A DNA stretch of 64,000 nucleotides from Rhizorhabdus wittichii RW1 (GTDB lineage: Bacteria > Pseudomonadota > Alphaproteobacteria > Sphingomonadales > Sphingomonadaceae), in contig CP000699.1 of NCBI GenBank assembly GCA_000016765.1, positions 682,001 through 746,000 on the forward strand. The letters run 5' to 3'. Positions 28,482 through 37,800 of this stretch are shown piece after piece. Below the pieces are notes generated by a model. The model did no database searches, was not told the origin of the DNA, and saw only the letters and a list, made by a program, of their open reading frames with translations. Position 1 is the first letter of the stretch; each line of letters starts with the position of its first letter. Made by a program: the position numbers and the translations under genes.

Positions 28482-28766
28482 TCAGCGGTGGCGATCGCCG
28501 CCCGCGACGGCGGACCAGCCCGCCACGACGATGAGGAAAGCGAGGTCGGCGGCGAGGATGCCGATCGCGAGCGACTCGGTTGCCCGCGCGGCGAGATAGC
28601 CGGGAACGACGAAGAACAGGATCGCGAGCAGCACCGCGAGGAAACGCAGCATCGGCCGCTGCGGCTTCGCCGGGCGGCGGAGGATGCCGTGGTGCATCGC
28701 CGGAGCAAGAGCGACCGCCTTGGCGGGGCCGCTGGAAGGCGGCAGATCGGGTTGCAGAAACGCCAT
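28482..28766 (-). CDS. small membrane protein, unknown function
   Basis: 94 residues from the start at 28766 (MAFLQPDLPP). Two hydrophobic segments, FLAVLLAILFFVVPGYLAA and IGILAADLAFLIVVAGW, predict an inner-membrane hairpin with a 40-residue cytosolic N-terminal part. No family recognised. A perfect 14-base palindrome at 28835-28848 lies about 70 bases upstream and may be its operator. Confidence 0.55.
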   Translation of the reverse strand: MAFLQPDLPPSSGPAKAVALAPAMHHGILRRPAKPQRPMLRFLAVLLAILFFVVPGYLAARATESLAIGILAADLAFLIVVAGWSAVAGGDRHR

Positions 28767-28834
28767 CGACTTTGTCCATCGTGCCGATCGCGACCACCGC
28801 GATCCCTGTTGCCCACCCCATATAGGGAGCCCGC

Positions 28835-28848
28835 GTACCGATCGGTAC
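28835..28848. promoter_or_regulatory. perfect 14-bp palindrome, candidate operator
   Basis: GTACCGATCGGTAC is a perfect palindrome, flanked on both sides by related ccccatat motifs (28817-28824 and 28850-28857). It sits upstream of the small membrane protein gene in a region without genes. Symmetry of this size is typical of TetR/MarR-type operators; no regulator is assigned. Confidence 0.35.
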
Positions 28849-28923
28849 ACCCCATATGGCAACACAGCGTTTACGATTTTTGACGTTTCGATGGAGTGAC
28901 GGCGCTCACAGCGCGACGGAATC

Positions 28924-28965
28924 CCGAAAAAAGAAGGACCCGGAAGCTATGGAGCTTCCGGGTCC
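28924..28965 (-). terminator. intrinsic terminator downstream of gltB
   Basis: A perfect 13-bp stem (28936-28948 with 28953-28965) and 4-base loop is followed on the minus strand by TTCTTTTTTC. It lies 27 bases after the gltB stop and marks the end of the gltD-DUF2059-gltB transcript. Confidence 0.9.
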
Positions 28966-28991
28966 CGTCCGAACCGCATCAGGTCCGACGC

Positions 28992-31900
28992 CTATTCGGC
29001 GGCGACGATCTCCGCCTCGCTGTCGCTGAGCGGATAGTCGAGCCGGTCGACCATCTCCTTCGGGCAGACCTGCCAGATGCGGTCGCGCCAGCGATCCCAG
29101 TCGTCGAGGACGCTGTGCGCCCATTTGCTGTCGGTGCGCTCGGCATGTTCGGCGATCAGCGCCTTGCAGCGCATCTCCCAGCGGACCGAGCCGAGCCGCT
29201 GCCAGACGATGCTGTCCGGATTGGCGTTGCGCTCGAAATCGCCATGCTCGTCGAGCACGAACGCCATGCCGCCGGTCATGCCCGCGCCGAAATTGGCGCC
29301 GACCCGGCCGAGGATCACCGCGATGCCGCCGGTCATATATTCGCAGCCATTGGCGCCGCAGCCCTCGACCACCACGGTCGCGCCCGAGTTGCGGACCGCG
29401 AAGCGCTCGCCGGCCTGCCCCGCCGCGAACAGCTTGCCCGCGGTGGCGCCGTAGAGGACGGTGTTGCCGATGATCGTGTTCGATCGCGTCTCCAGCGGCG
29501 ACGACACCATCGGGCGGACCGCGATGATCGCGCCCGACAGGCCCTTGCCGACATAGTCGTTGGCGTCGCCGAACACCTCCAGCGTGATGCCCTTGACCGC
29601 GAAGGCGCCGAGCGACTGGCCGGCCGATCCGCGCAGGCGGATATGGACATGGCCGTCGGCGAGCGAGGACATGCCGTAACGCCTGGTGATCTCCGCCGAG
29701 AAGCGCGTGCCGACCGCGCGGTGCGTGTTGCGCACCGTATAGGTGAGCTGCATCTTCTCTCGCCGCTCGAACACCGCCTTGGCGTCCTCGATCATCTGCG
29801 CGTCGAGGCTGTCGGGCACCTCGTTGCGGAAGGTCGGGATGTTGAAGCGGCGCTTCTCCTCGGGCGCGTCGACCTTGGCGAGCACCGGGTTGAGGTCGAG
29901 ATCGTCGAGATGCTCGGCGCCGCGGCTGACCTGGCGGAGCAGCTCGGTGCGGCCGATGATCTCGTCCAGTGAGCGGACGCCGAGCTTGGCGAGGATCTCG
30001 CGCACCTCCTCGGCGATGAAGGTCATCAGGTTGATCACCTTCTCCGGCGTGCCGACGAACTTCTTCCGGAGCGCCTCGTCCTGGGTGCAGACGCCGACGG
30101 GGCAGGTGTTCGAATGGCACTGGCGCACCATGATGCAGCCCATCGCGACCAGCGACAGCGTGCCGATGCCGAACTCCTCCGCGCCCAGGATCGCGGCGAC
30201 GACGATGTCGCGCCCGGTCTTGAGGCCGCCGTCGGTGCGCAGCTTGACCCGGTGGCGCAGGCCATTGAGCGTCAGCACCTGGTTGGTCTCGCTCAGCCCC
30301 ATCTCCCACGGCGTGCCGGCATATTTGACCGAGGTCTGCGGCGACGCGCCGGTGCCGCCGACATGGCCGGCGACCAGGATGACGTCCGCATGCGCCTTGG
30401 CGACGCCCGCCGCGACCGTGCCGATGCCGGCCGAGCTGACCAGCTTCACGCACACCCGCGCGCTCGGATTGATCTGCTTCAGGTCGTAGATGAGCTGCGC
30501 CAGATCCTCGATCGAGTAGATGTCGTGGTGCGGCGGCGGTGAGATCAGCGTCACGCCCGGCGTCGAATGGCGCAGCCGCGCGATCATCTCGGTCACCTTG
30601 AAGCCGGGAAGCTGGCCGCCCTCGCCGGGCTTGGCGCCCTGCGCGACCTTGATCTCCAGCTCCTCGGCGGCGCCGAGATATTCGGCGGTGACGCCGAAGC
30701 GGCCCGAGGCGACCTGCTTGATCACCGAATTGGCGTTGTCGCCGTTCGCATAGGGGGTGTAGCGGCTCCGGTCCTCGCCGCCCTCGCCCGACACCGCCTT
30801 GGCGCCGATCCGGTTCATCGCGATCGCCAGCGTCTCGTGCGCCTCCGGGCTGAGCGCGCCCAGCGACATGCCCGGCGTCACGAAGCGCTTGCGGATCTCG
30901 GTGATCGGCTCGACCGAGTCGATCGCTATCCCCTCGCGCGCCCAGTTGAACTCGAGCAGGTCGCGCAGATAGACCGGCGGCAGGTCCCGCACCCCGCGCG
31001 AGAATTGCAGATAGGTCGAATAGCTGTCGGTCGCGACCGAGGTCTGCAGCAGGTGCATGAGCTGCGCCGAATAGGCATGCGCCTCCCCGCCCGCGCGCTG
31101 CTTGTAGAAGCCGCCGACCGGCAGCGACACGACCACGTCGTCGAACGCCGCCTCGTGCCGCTCGATCAGGTTGAACTGGAGCGAGTTGAAGCCCTCGCCC
31201 GAGATCTTCGCCGGCATGCCGGGGAAGAAGTCGTTGACCAGCGCGCGGCTGAGGCCGACCGCCTCGAAATTATAGCCGCCGCGATAGCTGGAGATCACCG
31301 CGATCCCCATCTTCGACATGATCTTGAGCAGGCCGTCGTCGATCGCCTTGCGGTGCCGCTTCAGGCATTCGTCGAGGCTGCGCTCGCCGAACAGGCCGCG
31401 CGCATGGCGGTCGGCGATCGCCGCCTCCGCCAGATAGGCGTTCACCGTCGTCGCGCCGACGCCGACCAGCACCGCATAATAATGGGTGTCGAGGCATTCG
31501 GACGAGCGGACGTTGACCGACGCATAGGAGCGCAGCCCCTTGCGGACGAGGTGGGTGTGGACCGCCGCCGCCGCCAGGATCATCGCGATGCCGACCCGGT
31601 CGGGCCCGACATGCTCGTCGGTCAGGAACAGCTCGGCCTTGCCCTCGCGCACCGCGGTCTCGGCCTCGGCGCGGACGCGGGCGATCGCCTGGCGCAGCGC
31701 GTCGGGCCCGCCATGGACGTCGAAGGTGCAGTCGATCTCGGCCGCCTGGGCGCCGAAATGATCCTTCAGCATCCGCCAGTCGCGGCAGTGGAGCACCGGG
31801 CTTTCGAGCACCAGCACGTCGGCCTGCTGCCCCTCATTGTCGAGGATGTTGGCGAGGTTGCCGAAGCGCGTCTTGAGGCTCATCACCTGCGTCTCGCGCA

Positions 31901-33521
31901 GGCTGTCGATCGGCGGGTTGGTGACCTGGCTGAAATTCTGCCGGAAGAAATGGCTGATCAGCCGGCCATTGTCGGAGATGACCGCGAGCGGCGTGTCGTC
32001 GCCCATCGATCCGACCGCCTCCTTGGCGTCCTCGACCTGCGGGCTGAGGATCAGCTCCATGTCCTCCAGCGTCTGCCCGGCCGCGACCTGGCGGCGCAGC
32101 AGCTCGGCGCGCGGCCAGCGCGGGATCATGTCCTCCGCCGGGCGCGGCAGGTCGGCCGGGGTACGGAAGTTCCTGACCCACTCGCCATAGGGCTTCTCGG
32201 CGGCGATCTTGTCCTTGATCTCGGCGTCGCCGTAGATCCGCCCCTCGTCGAGGTCGATCGCGATCATCTGGCCCGGCCCCATCCGGCCCTTGGCGATGAT
32301 CGTGCTCTCGGGGACGACGACCATGCCGGTCTCCGACCCGACGATCAGCAGGTTGTCGGCGGTCCGCGTGGTGCGCAGCGGCCGCAGCGCGTTGCGGTCG
32401 ACGCCGGCCACCGCCCAGCGGCCGTCGGTCATCGCCAGCGCGGCGGGGCCGTCCCACGGCTCCATCACCGATCCGATATAGCTGTACATCGCCCGGCGCG
32501 CCTCGGGCACGTCGGCGCTGTGCTGCCACGCCTCGGGCACCAGCATCAGCTTCGCGGTCGGCGCGTCGCGGCCCGAGCGGCAGATCGTCTCGAACACGGC
32601 ATCGAGCGCCGCCGTGTCGGAGGCGCCCGCCGGGATCAGCGGCTTGATCTCGTCCGAATGCTCGCCGAAGGCGAGGCTGGCCATCTTGATCTCGTGGCTC
32701 TTCATCCAGTTCTTGTTGCCGCGGATCGTGTTGATCTCGCCATTGTGCGCGAGCGACCGGAACGGCTGCGCCAGCCACCATTGCGGGAAGGTGTTGGTCG
32801 AATAGCGCTGGTGGAAGATCGCGACCCGGCTGACGAAGCGCTCGTCCTTCAGGTCGGGATAGAAGACCGACAGCTCCTCGGCGAGGAACAGCCCCTTGTA
32901 GACGATCGAGCGCGCCGACAGCGAGCAGATGTAGAAGCCCTGGATCTGCGCCTCGATCACCTTGCGCTCGATGCGGCGGCGGATCAGGTAGAGATTCTTC
33001 TCGAACTCCTCGAGGCTCATCTCGTCGGGCATCGGCCCGGCGATCATGATCTGCTCGATCTCGGGGCGGGTCTGCAGCGCCTTCTCGCCGATCACCGACA
33101 CGTCGACCGGCACCTGGCGCCAGCCATAGATGGTGTAGCCGAAATCGATGATCTCGCTCTCGACGATCGTGCGGCAGGTCTCCTGCGCGCCGAGGTCGGT
33201 GCGCGGCAGGAACACCATGCCGACCGCGAGGCGGTTCGGGCGCGGCTTGTGGCCGGCATGCTCGATCGCGTCGTCGAAGAAGCGGATCGGCAGGTCGACA
33301 TGGATGCCGGCGCCGTCGCCGGTCTTGCCGTCGGCGTCGACCGCGCCGCGGTGCCACACCGCCTTCAGCGCGTCGATCGCGGCGGCGACGACGCGGCGCG
33401 ACGGCTTGCCGTCGGTCGCCGCGACGAGGCCGACGCCGCAGGCGTCGCCTTCATAGTCGGGGCGATACATGCCCTCGCGGGCGAGGCGCTCATGTTCGGG
33501 GGTGAGATGCTCGTAGGACAT
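28992..33521 (-). CDS. gltB: glutamate synthase large subunit
   Basis: NADPH-dependent GOGAT alpha subunit, 1509 residues. It converts glutamine and 2-oxoglutarate to two glutamates. The N-terminal class II amidotransferase has its catalytic Cys in EGDACGVGLVA (residue about 28, exposed after propeptide removal). The central and FMN domains follow (ALSPEAHETLAIAMNRIGAK, PGEGGQLPGFKV). The 3Fe-4S cysteines lie in CHSNTCPVGVC, and the C-terminal GXGXG repeat domain has GANFGAGMTGG. It forms an operon with gltD, separated by one small DUF2059 gene. Confidence 0.97.
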   Translation of the reverse strand: MSYEHLTPEHERLAREGMYRPDYEGDACGVGLVAATDGKPSRRVVAAAIDALKAVWHRGAVDADGKTGDGAGIHVDLPIRFFDDAIEHAGHKPRPNRLAVGMVFLPRTDLGAQETCRTIVESEIIDFGYTIYGWRQVPVDVSVIGEKALQTRPEIEQIMIAGPMPDEMSLEEFEKNLYLIRRRIERKVIEAQIQGFYICSLSARSIVYKGLFLAEELSVFYPDLKDERFVSRVAIFHQRYSTNTFPQWWLAQPFRSLAHNGEINTIRGNKNWMKSHEIKMASLAFGEHSDEIKPLIPAGASDTAALDAVFETICRSGRDAPTAKLMLVPEAWQHSADVPEARRAMYSYIGSVMEPWDGPAALAMTDGRWAVAGVDRNALRPLRTTRTADNLLIVGSETGMVVVPESTIIAKGRMGPGQMIAIDLDEGRIYGDAEIKDKIAAEKPYGEWVRNFRTPADLPRPAEDMIPRWPRAELLRRQVAAGQTLEDMELILSPQVEDAKEAVGSMGDDTPLAVISDNGRLISHFFRQNFSQVTNPPIDSLRETQVMSLKTRFGNLANILDNEGQQADVLVLESPVLHCRDWRMLKDHFGAQAAEIDCTFDVHGGPDALRQAIARVRAEAETAVREGKAELFLTDEHVGPDRVGIAMILAAAAVHTHLVRKGLRSYASVNVRSSECLDTHYYAVLVGVGATTVNAYLAEAAIADRHARGLFGERSLDECLKRHRKAIDDGLLKIMSKMGIAVISSYRGGYNFEAVGLSRALVNDFFPGMPAKISGEGFNSLQFNLIERHEAAFDDVVVSLPVGGFYKQRAGGEAHAYSAQLMHLLQTSVATDSYSTYLQFSRGVRDLPPVYLRDLLEFNWAREGIAIDSVEPITEIRKRFVTPGMSLGALSPEAHETLAIAMNRIGAKAVSGEGGEDRSRYTPYANGDNANSVIKQVASGRFGVTAEYLGAAEELEIKVAQGAKPGEGGQLPGFKVTEMIARLRHSTPGVTLISPPPHHDIYSIEDLAQLIYDLKQINPSARVCVKLVSSAGIGTVAAGVAKAHADVILVAGHVGGTGASPQTSVKYAGTPWEMGLSETNQVLTLNGLRHRVKLRTDGGLKTGRDIVVAAILGAEEFGIGTLSLVAMGCIMVRQCHSNTCPVGVCTQDEALRKKFVGTPEKVINLMTFIAEEVREILAKLGVRSLDEIIGRTELLRQVSRGAEHLDDLDLNPVLAKVDAPEEKRRFNIPTFRNEVPDSLDAQMIEDAKAVFERREKMQLTYTVRNTHRAVGTRFSAEITRRYGMSSLADGHVHIRLRGSAGQSLGAFAVKGITLEVFGDANDYVGKGLSGAIIAVRPMVSSPLETRSNTIIGNTVLYGATAGKLFAAGQAGERFAVRNSGATVVVEGCGANGCEYMTGGIAVILGRVGANFGAGMTGGMAFVLDEHGDFERNANPDSIVWQRLGSVRWEMRCKALIAEHAERTDSKWAHSVLDDWDRWRDRIWQVCPKEMVDRLDYPLSDSEAEIVAAE

Positions 33522-33530
33522 GGTGCAAAC

Positions 33531-34076
33531 CTAGCTGGCGGTGGGCGAACGCAGCTTCGCCTTGTCTTCGGGGTGGCGCGCGATCCAGTCGGCGACGATC
33601 TGCCTGATCTTGGCCATGAACTGCTGCTGGCCGGGCTTCATCGCCTCGAAGGTCAGCGGCAGCATCTCGGCGATCATCGCCGGGGTCTCCGCGCGGAACT
33701 TGACCATCACCGGCTCCTTCATGAAGGCGGTGACGCGGCGCAGCTCCTCGACGGTGAAGTGGCGCGCATAGATCGTCGCGAGCTGGTCGATGAAGGCCGG
33801 GGTGAAATAGCTGTCCATCGAGCCGACATAGGCCTGCATCGCCGCGGTCAGCTCGGTGCGAAGCCCCTCGGGCATCGTATCGTCCTTGAACATCAGCCGC
33901 ATCTGCTGGCCCATGCTCTCCGCCATGCGCGGGCCGAGCGCGCGCATCTGCCCCTGCACATCGGTGACCTGCATCAGCTCACGCGCGGCGGCCAGCGTCG
34001 CGGCGTCGGGCGCGGTCTCCGCCAGCGCCGGCGACGCGAGTAGGATCGCAGCCGCCATCAAGGCCGCGCGCATCAT
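33531..34076 (-). CDS. DUF2059-domain exported protein
   Basis: 181 residues with a signal peptide (AALMAAAILLASPALAE). The DUF2059 core is visible: FIDQLATIYARHFTVEELRRVTAFMKEPVMVKF, residues about 98-130 in two parts. This family of small periplasmic proteins has no known function. It is inserted between gltD and gltB, overlapping the gltD 3' end by 4 bases and 9 bases before gltB, so it is co-transcribed with glutamate synthase. Confidence 0.85.
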   Translation of the reverse strand: MMRAALMAAAILLASPALAETAPDAATLAAARELMQVTDVQGQMRALGPRMAESMGQQMRLMFKDDTMPEGLRTELTAAMQAYVGSMDSYFTPAFIDQLATIYARHFTVEELRRVTAFMKEPVMVKFRAETPAMIAEMLPLTFEAMKPGQQQFMAKIRQIVADWIARHPEDKAKLRSPTAS

Positions 34077-35530
34077 GCCGCCACCTTCCCGGCCGCCAGC
34101 TCGACCCGCTCCGCCTTAGCCTTCAGATAGGCGTGCATCCGCACGGCGACGTCGCGGCCGTCGCGGATCGCCCAGACCACCAGGCTGGCGCCGCGGACGA
34201 TGTCGCCCGCCGCGAACACGCCTTCGAGCGAGGTCTGCATCGTCTTGTGGTCGACCCTGAGCGTGCCCCAGCGGGTCACCGACAGCTCGGGCGCGCCGAA
34301 CATGCCCGGCAGATCCTCGGGATCGAAGCCGAGCGCCTTGATCACCAGATCGGCCTCGATCCGGAATTCGCTGCCCGGATCGGGCTCGGGGGTGCGGCGG
34401 CCCGACATGTCGGGCTCGCCGAGCCGCATCCGGATCGCGCGCACGCCGCCGACCGTCTCGCCGCCGTCGAACGCCTCGGGCGCGGACAGCCAGACGAACT
34501 CGACGCCCTCCTCCTCGGCATTCTTCGTCTCGCGCTGCGAGCCCGGCATGTTCGCCCGGTCGCGGCGATAAAGGCACTTCACCGAGGCGGCGCCCTGGCG
34601 GATCGCGGTGCGGACGCAGTCCATCGCCGTGTCGCCGCCGCCGATCACGACGACATTCTTGCCCTTCGCATCGAGCGGCCCCTCGTCGAACGCCGGCACC
34701 GCATCGCCGAACCCCTTGCGGTTCGACGCGGTGAGATAGTCGAGCGCCTCGACGATGCCGGGCGCGCCGACGCCGGGCGCCTTGATCGCGCGCGGCTTGT
34801 AGACGCCGGTCGCGATCAGGATCGCGTCGTGGCGGTCGCGCAGCTCGTCGAGCGTGGCGTCGCGGCCGACCTCGAAATCCTGGTGGAAGACGATGCCGGC
34901 GTCGATCAGCCGCTGCACCCGGCGCTGGACGACCGGCTTCTCCAGCTTGAAGCCGGGGATGCCGTAGGTCAGCAGGCCGCCGGCGCGGTCGTGCCGGTCA
35001 TAGACATGGACGTCATAGCCGCGCGCGCGCATCAGCTCGGCGACGGTGAGGCCCGCCGGGCCCGCGCCGATCACGCCGACCGACTGGCCCCTTGCCGGGC
35101 CGACCTGCACCGGCTCGACCCAGCCGCGCTCCCAGGCGGTGTCGGTGATGTACTTCTCGACCGAGCCGATCGTCACCGCGCCGTGCCCCGAGAATTCGAT
35201 CACGCAATTGCCCTCGCACAGCCGGTCCTGCGGGCAGATGCGGCCGCAGATCTCGGGCATGGTCGAGGTCGCGTTCGACAGCTCATAGGCCTCGCGCAGC
35301 CGCCCCTCGGTGGTCAGGCGCAGCCAGTCGGGGATATGGTTGTGGAGCGGGCAATGCGTCGAGCAATAGGGCACGCCGCACTGCGAGCAGCGCGACGCCT
35401 GCTCGCCAGCCTTGTCGTCCGAATAGCGCGCCGCGATCTCGCCGAAATCGGCGATGCGCGCATCGGCCTCGCGCTTGGGCGGGAACGCCTGTCCCACGCC
35501 CACGAATTTCAGCATCGGCTCGTTCGCCAT
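34073..35530 (-). CDS. gltD: glutamate synthase small subunit
   Basis: 485-residue GOGAT beta subunit, passing electrons from NADPH to the large subunit. The N-terminal 4Fe-4S segments are CSQCGVPYCSTHCPLHN and CGRICPQDRLCEGNC. The FAD-binding loop is GVIGAGPAGLTVAE and the NADPH-binding loop is VVVIGGGDTAMDCV. The C-terminal segment GVFAAGDIVRGASLVVWAI is typical. The start at 35530 (MANEPMLKF) is the family N terminus; the frame is open 24 codons further upstream. First gene of the operon with DUF2059 and gltB. Confidence 0.96.
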   Translation of the reverse strand: MANEPMLKFVGVGQAFPPKREADARIADFGEIAARYSDDKAGEQASRCSQCGVPYCSTHCPLHNHIPDWLRLTTEGRLREAYELSNATSTMPEICGRICPQDRLCEGNCVIEFSGHGAVTIGSVEKYITDTAWERGWVEPVQVGPARGQSVGVIGAGPAGLTVAELMRARGYDVHVYDRHDRAGGLLTYGIPGFKLEKPVVQRRVQRLIDAGIVFHQDFEVGRDATLDELRDRHDAILIATGVYKPRAIKAPGVGAPGIVEALDYLTASNRKGFGDAVPAFDEGPLDAKGKNVVVIGGGDTAMDCVRTAIRQGAASVKCLYRRDRANMPGSQRETKNAEEEGVEFVWLSAPEAFDGGETVGGVRAIRMRLGEPDMSGRRTPEPDPGSEFRIEADLVIKALGFDPEDLPGMFGAPELSVTRWGTLRVDHKTMQTSLEGVFAAGDIVRGASLVVWAIRDGRDVAVRMHAYLKAKAERVELAAGKVAA

Positions 35531-35693
35531 GGCAAATGCCCTCCACGTTCGGGAGGCGCATTTCTCACAATCGCAGCCCTGAGTCACGCGCATTCCGCGC
35601 AATGAGTCAGCTTAGCTTACCTATTATTTGTGGAAACCATCGTGGGATATGAACGGATAGGCAGAAACTCTTCAATATAGGTCCGATTTGAGA

Positions 35694-36494
35694 CTATCTT
35701 GCCAGGAGCCAGATCAGCGCCGCCGTGCCGGCGATGATTCGATACCAGGCGAACGGCGCGAAACCATGCCTGGTCACGACGCCGAGGAACCAGCGGATCA
35801 CCAGCATCGCGACGATGAAGGAGACGACGAAGCCGATCGCGATCGCCGTGGCCTGGGCATCGCCGAGCTCGTGCCGCGCCTTCCACAGCGCCAGCGTCGT
35901 GGCCCCCAGCATCGTCGGGATGGCGAGGAAGAAGCTGTATTCCGCCGCCGTGCGCCGCTCGACCCCCAGGGTCAGCGCGCCCATGATGGTGGCGCCCGAG
36001 CGGCTGACGCCCGGGATCATCGACAGGCACTGGACCAGCCCGACGCCGAACGACGTCCTGAGCGACATGCCCTCGACGCTGTCGCAGGTCGGGCTGCGGA
36101 CCAGCCGCTCGATCACCAGGATCGCGATGCCGCCGAGGATCAGCGCGACCGCGACGATGATCGGGGTGTTGAGCATCGCCTTGATCGCGCCATAGGCGAC
36201 CGCGCCGATCACCGCCGACGGCAGGAAGCCGACCAGCACGTTGCGGGTGAAGCGGATCGCCGCCGGGTCGCGGCGGCCGAGCCCGGCGAGCACCGCGGCG
36301 AAGCGCTCGCGATAGAGCACGACGACGGCGAGGATCGCGCCGAGCTGGATGACGATGTCGAAGGTCTCGGTGCCTTGCGGCACCTTCATGACCTCCCCGG
36401 CGAGGATCAGGTGCCCGGTCGACGATACGGGCAGGAATTCGGTCACCCCCTCGACGATGCCGAGGAGGACGATCGACAGCAGCGACATCTCCAT
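35694..36494 (-). CDS. uppP: undecaprenyl-diphosphatase UppP/BacA
   Basis: Membrane phosphatase of 266 residues that recycles undecaprenyl pyrophosphate for cell-wall synthesis and confers bacitracin tolerance. Both signature motifs are present: EGVTEFLPVSSTGHLIL near the N terminus and IPGVSRSGATIMGALTLG in the middle. About eight hydrophobic segments. The start at 36494 (MEMSLLSIV) follows the stop of the NDUFA9-like gene by 8 bases, so the two form an operon. Confidence 0.96.
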   Translation of the reverse strand: MEMSLLSIVLLGIVEGVTEFLPVSSTGHLILAGEVMKVPQGTETFDIVIQLGAILAVVVLYRERFAAVLAGLGRRDPAAIRFTRNVLVGFLPSAVIGAVAYGAIKAMLNTPIIVAVALILGGIAILVIERLVRSPTCDSVEGMSLRTSFGVGLVQCLSMIPGVSRSGATIMGALTLGVERRTAAEYSFFLAIPTMLGATTLALWKARHELGDAQATAIAIGFVVSFIVAMLVIRWFLGVVTRHGFAPFAWYRIIAGTAALIWLLAR

Positions 36495-36502
36495 GGGTGG
36501 CG

Positions 36503-37441
36503 TCAGGCCGCGGGCTTGGTCTGCGAGGCGAAGCGGCCGTGCGGCCGGTAGCGGACCAGCCAGGCGGGCGCGACCGCCTCCATCGGCGTGGGCTTGATGC
36601 CGAACGCCTCGATCCCCTTGGCGCCGGGCGTCACGACATTGTCGGCTTGCAGCATCCGCCACTGGTCGCGGGTGATCGGCGCGCCGGGCAAGGCCCCGGC
36701 AACGGTGGCGAGGAGGCCGCCGATCGAATCGGGGATCGGCACGAAGGTCGGGCTGTGGCCGGTCGCGCGGGCGAGCCAGGCGTTGAGCTCGGCCATCGTC
36801 ACGACCTCGGGCCCGCCGAGTTCGTAGGTCTTGCCGGCATGGGCGCCGGGATCGAGCGCCGCGGCGGCGATCGCGCGGGCGACGTCGGCGACCCAGACCG
36901 GCTGGAACTTCACCGCGCCGCGCAGCACCGGCACGAACGGCGCCGACTGCATCGCCGCGAAGCGGTTGAGGAAGCCGTCCTCCGACCCGAACACGATCGA
37001 GGGCCGGACGATGGTGGCTTCGGGGAAGGCGGCGCGCACGGCGGCCTCCCCCTGCCCCTTGCTGCGGCCATAGGCGGACGGCGATTCGGGATCGGCGCCG
37101 ATCGCCGAGACATGGACCAGCGATTCGGCGCCCGCCGCCTTCGCCGCCGCCGCGACATGGGCGGCGCCCTTGCGATGGATCGAATCGAAGTCGCCCTTGA
37201 GGATGCCGACCAGGTTGATCACCGAATCGGCCCCGGCGACCGCGGCGGCGACGGTGGCCGGCTTGATGACGGAGGCCGGGACGAACTGCGTCTGGCCCAG
37301 GCCGCCCAGCGGTTTCAGGAACCAGGCGTCCGACGGATCGCGCTCCGCGACGCGGACGCGGGCGCCCGCCTTGAGCAGCTCCTGCGCGACATAGCGGCCC
37401 AAAAACCCACCCCCGCCGAACAGCGTGACAAGACGGCTCAT
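36503..37441 (-). CDS. NDUFA9-like NAD(P)-binding protein (atypical SDR)
   Basis: 312-residue member of the atypical short-chain dehydrogenase family related to the complex I accessory subunit NDUFA9. The dinucleotide-binding loop is at the N terminus (RLVTLFGGGGFLGRYVAQEL) and the family segments are INLVGIL and VRPSIVFG. The classical YxxxK is present as YGRSK. In Alphaproteobacteria this protein is thought to help complex I assembly or quinone-linked functions. The start at 37441 is fixed by the Rossmann strand. Upstream of uppP in one transcript. Confidence 0.88.
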   Translation of the reverse strand: MSRLVTLFGGGGFLGRYVAQELLKAGARVRVAERDPSDAWFLKPLGGLGQTQFVPASVIKPATVAAAVAGADSVINLVGILKGDFDSIHRKGAAHVAAAAKAAGAESLVHVSAIGADPESPSAYGRSKGQGEAAVRAAFPEATIVRPSIVFGSEDGFLNRFAAMQSAPFVPVLRGAVKFQPVWVADVARAIAAAALDPGAHAGKTYELGGPEVVTMAELNAWLARATGHSPTFVPIPDSIGGLLATVAGALPGAPITRDQWRMLQADNVVTPGAKGIEAFGIKPTPMEAVAPAWLVRYRPHGRFASQTKPAA

Positions 37442-37494
37442 CCTCAGAATCCCTTGATGTTCAGATGAACTCGCATTGCCCTGCACGGAAGCTG

Positions 37495-37523
37495 TTGACA
37501 AGGCACAAGGAGCGCCGCTATCC
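37495..37523 (+). promoter_or_regulatory. sigma70 promoter of tRNA-Leu
   Basis: A perfect -35 box TTGACA (37495-37500), 17-base spacer and CTATCC (37518-37523) lie 19 bases ahead of the tRNA 5' end. Good spacing and position. Confidence 0.75.
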
Positions 37524-37542
37524 GCCCGGCCTCACCCCGGAT

Positions 37543-37629
<87 letters not shown>

Positions 37630-37670
37630 AGTGGTTTCCGAGCATGATCGGGAACGACCGCTAAGCGGCT

Positions 37671-37773
37671 GGTTTTACGGTATAAATCCGAAGATTCTCG
37701 TCAGCCTTTGACCGGGCTGAACCGCGTAAAACCGCCTCCTGCCGCCTCATTTTGGTGGTCCATTTGGTGGTCC
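37671..37773. repeat. repeats ahead of the integrase, possible arm-type sites
   Basis: A 9-base inverted repeat (ggttttacg at 37671-37679, cgtaaaacc at 37725-37733) and two 11-base direct repeats of tttggtggtcc (37751-37761 and 37763-37773) fill the gap between attL and the integrase start. They could bind integrase or excisionase; inference from position. Confidence 0.45.
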
Positions 37774-37800
37774 GCGATCAGCCCATTTTGGAGCTGATTC

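Noticed and set aside
30567-34043. 1158-codon open frame antisense to gltB
   Set aside because: Third-position GC bias leaves the opposite strand open. The translation is rich in Arg, Asp and His with no domain, while the minus strand encodes a full GltB.
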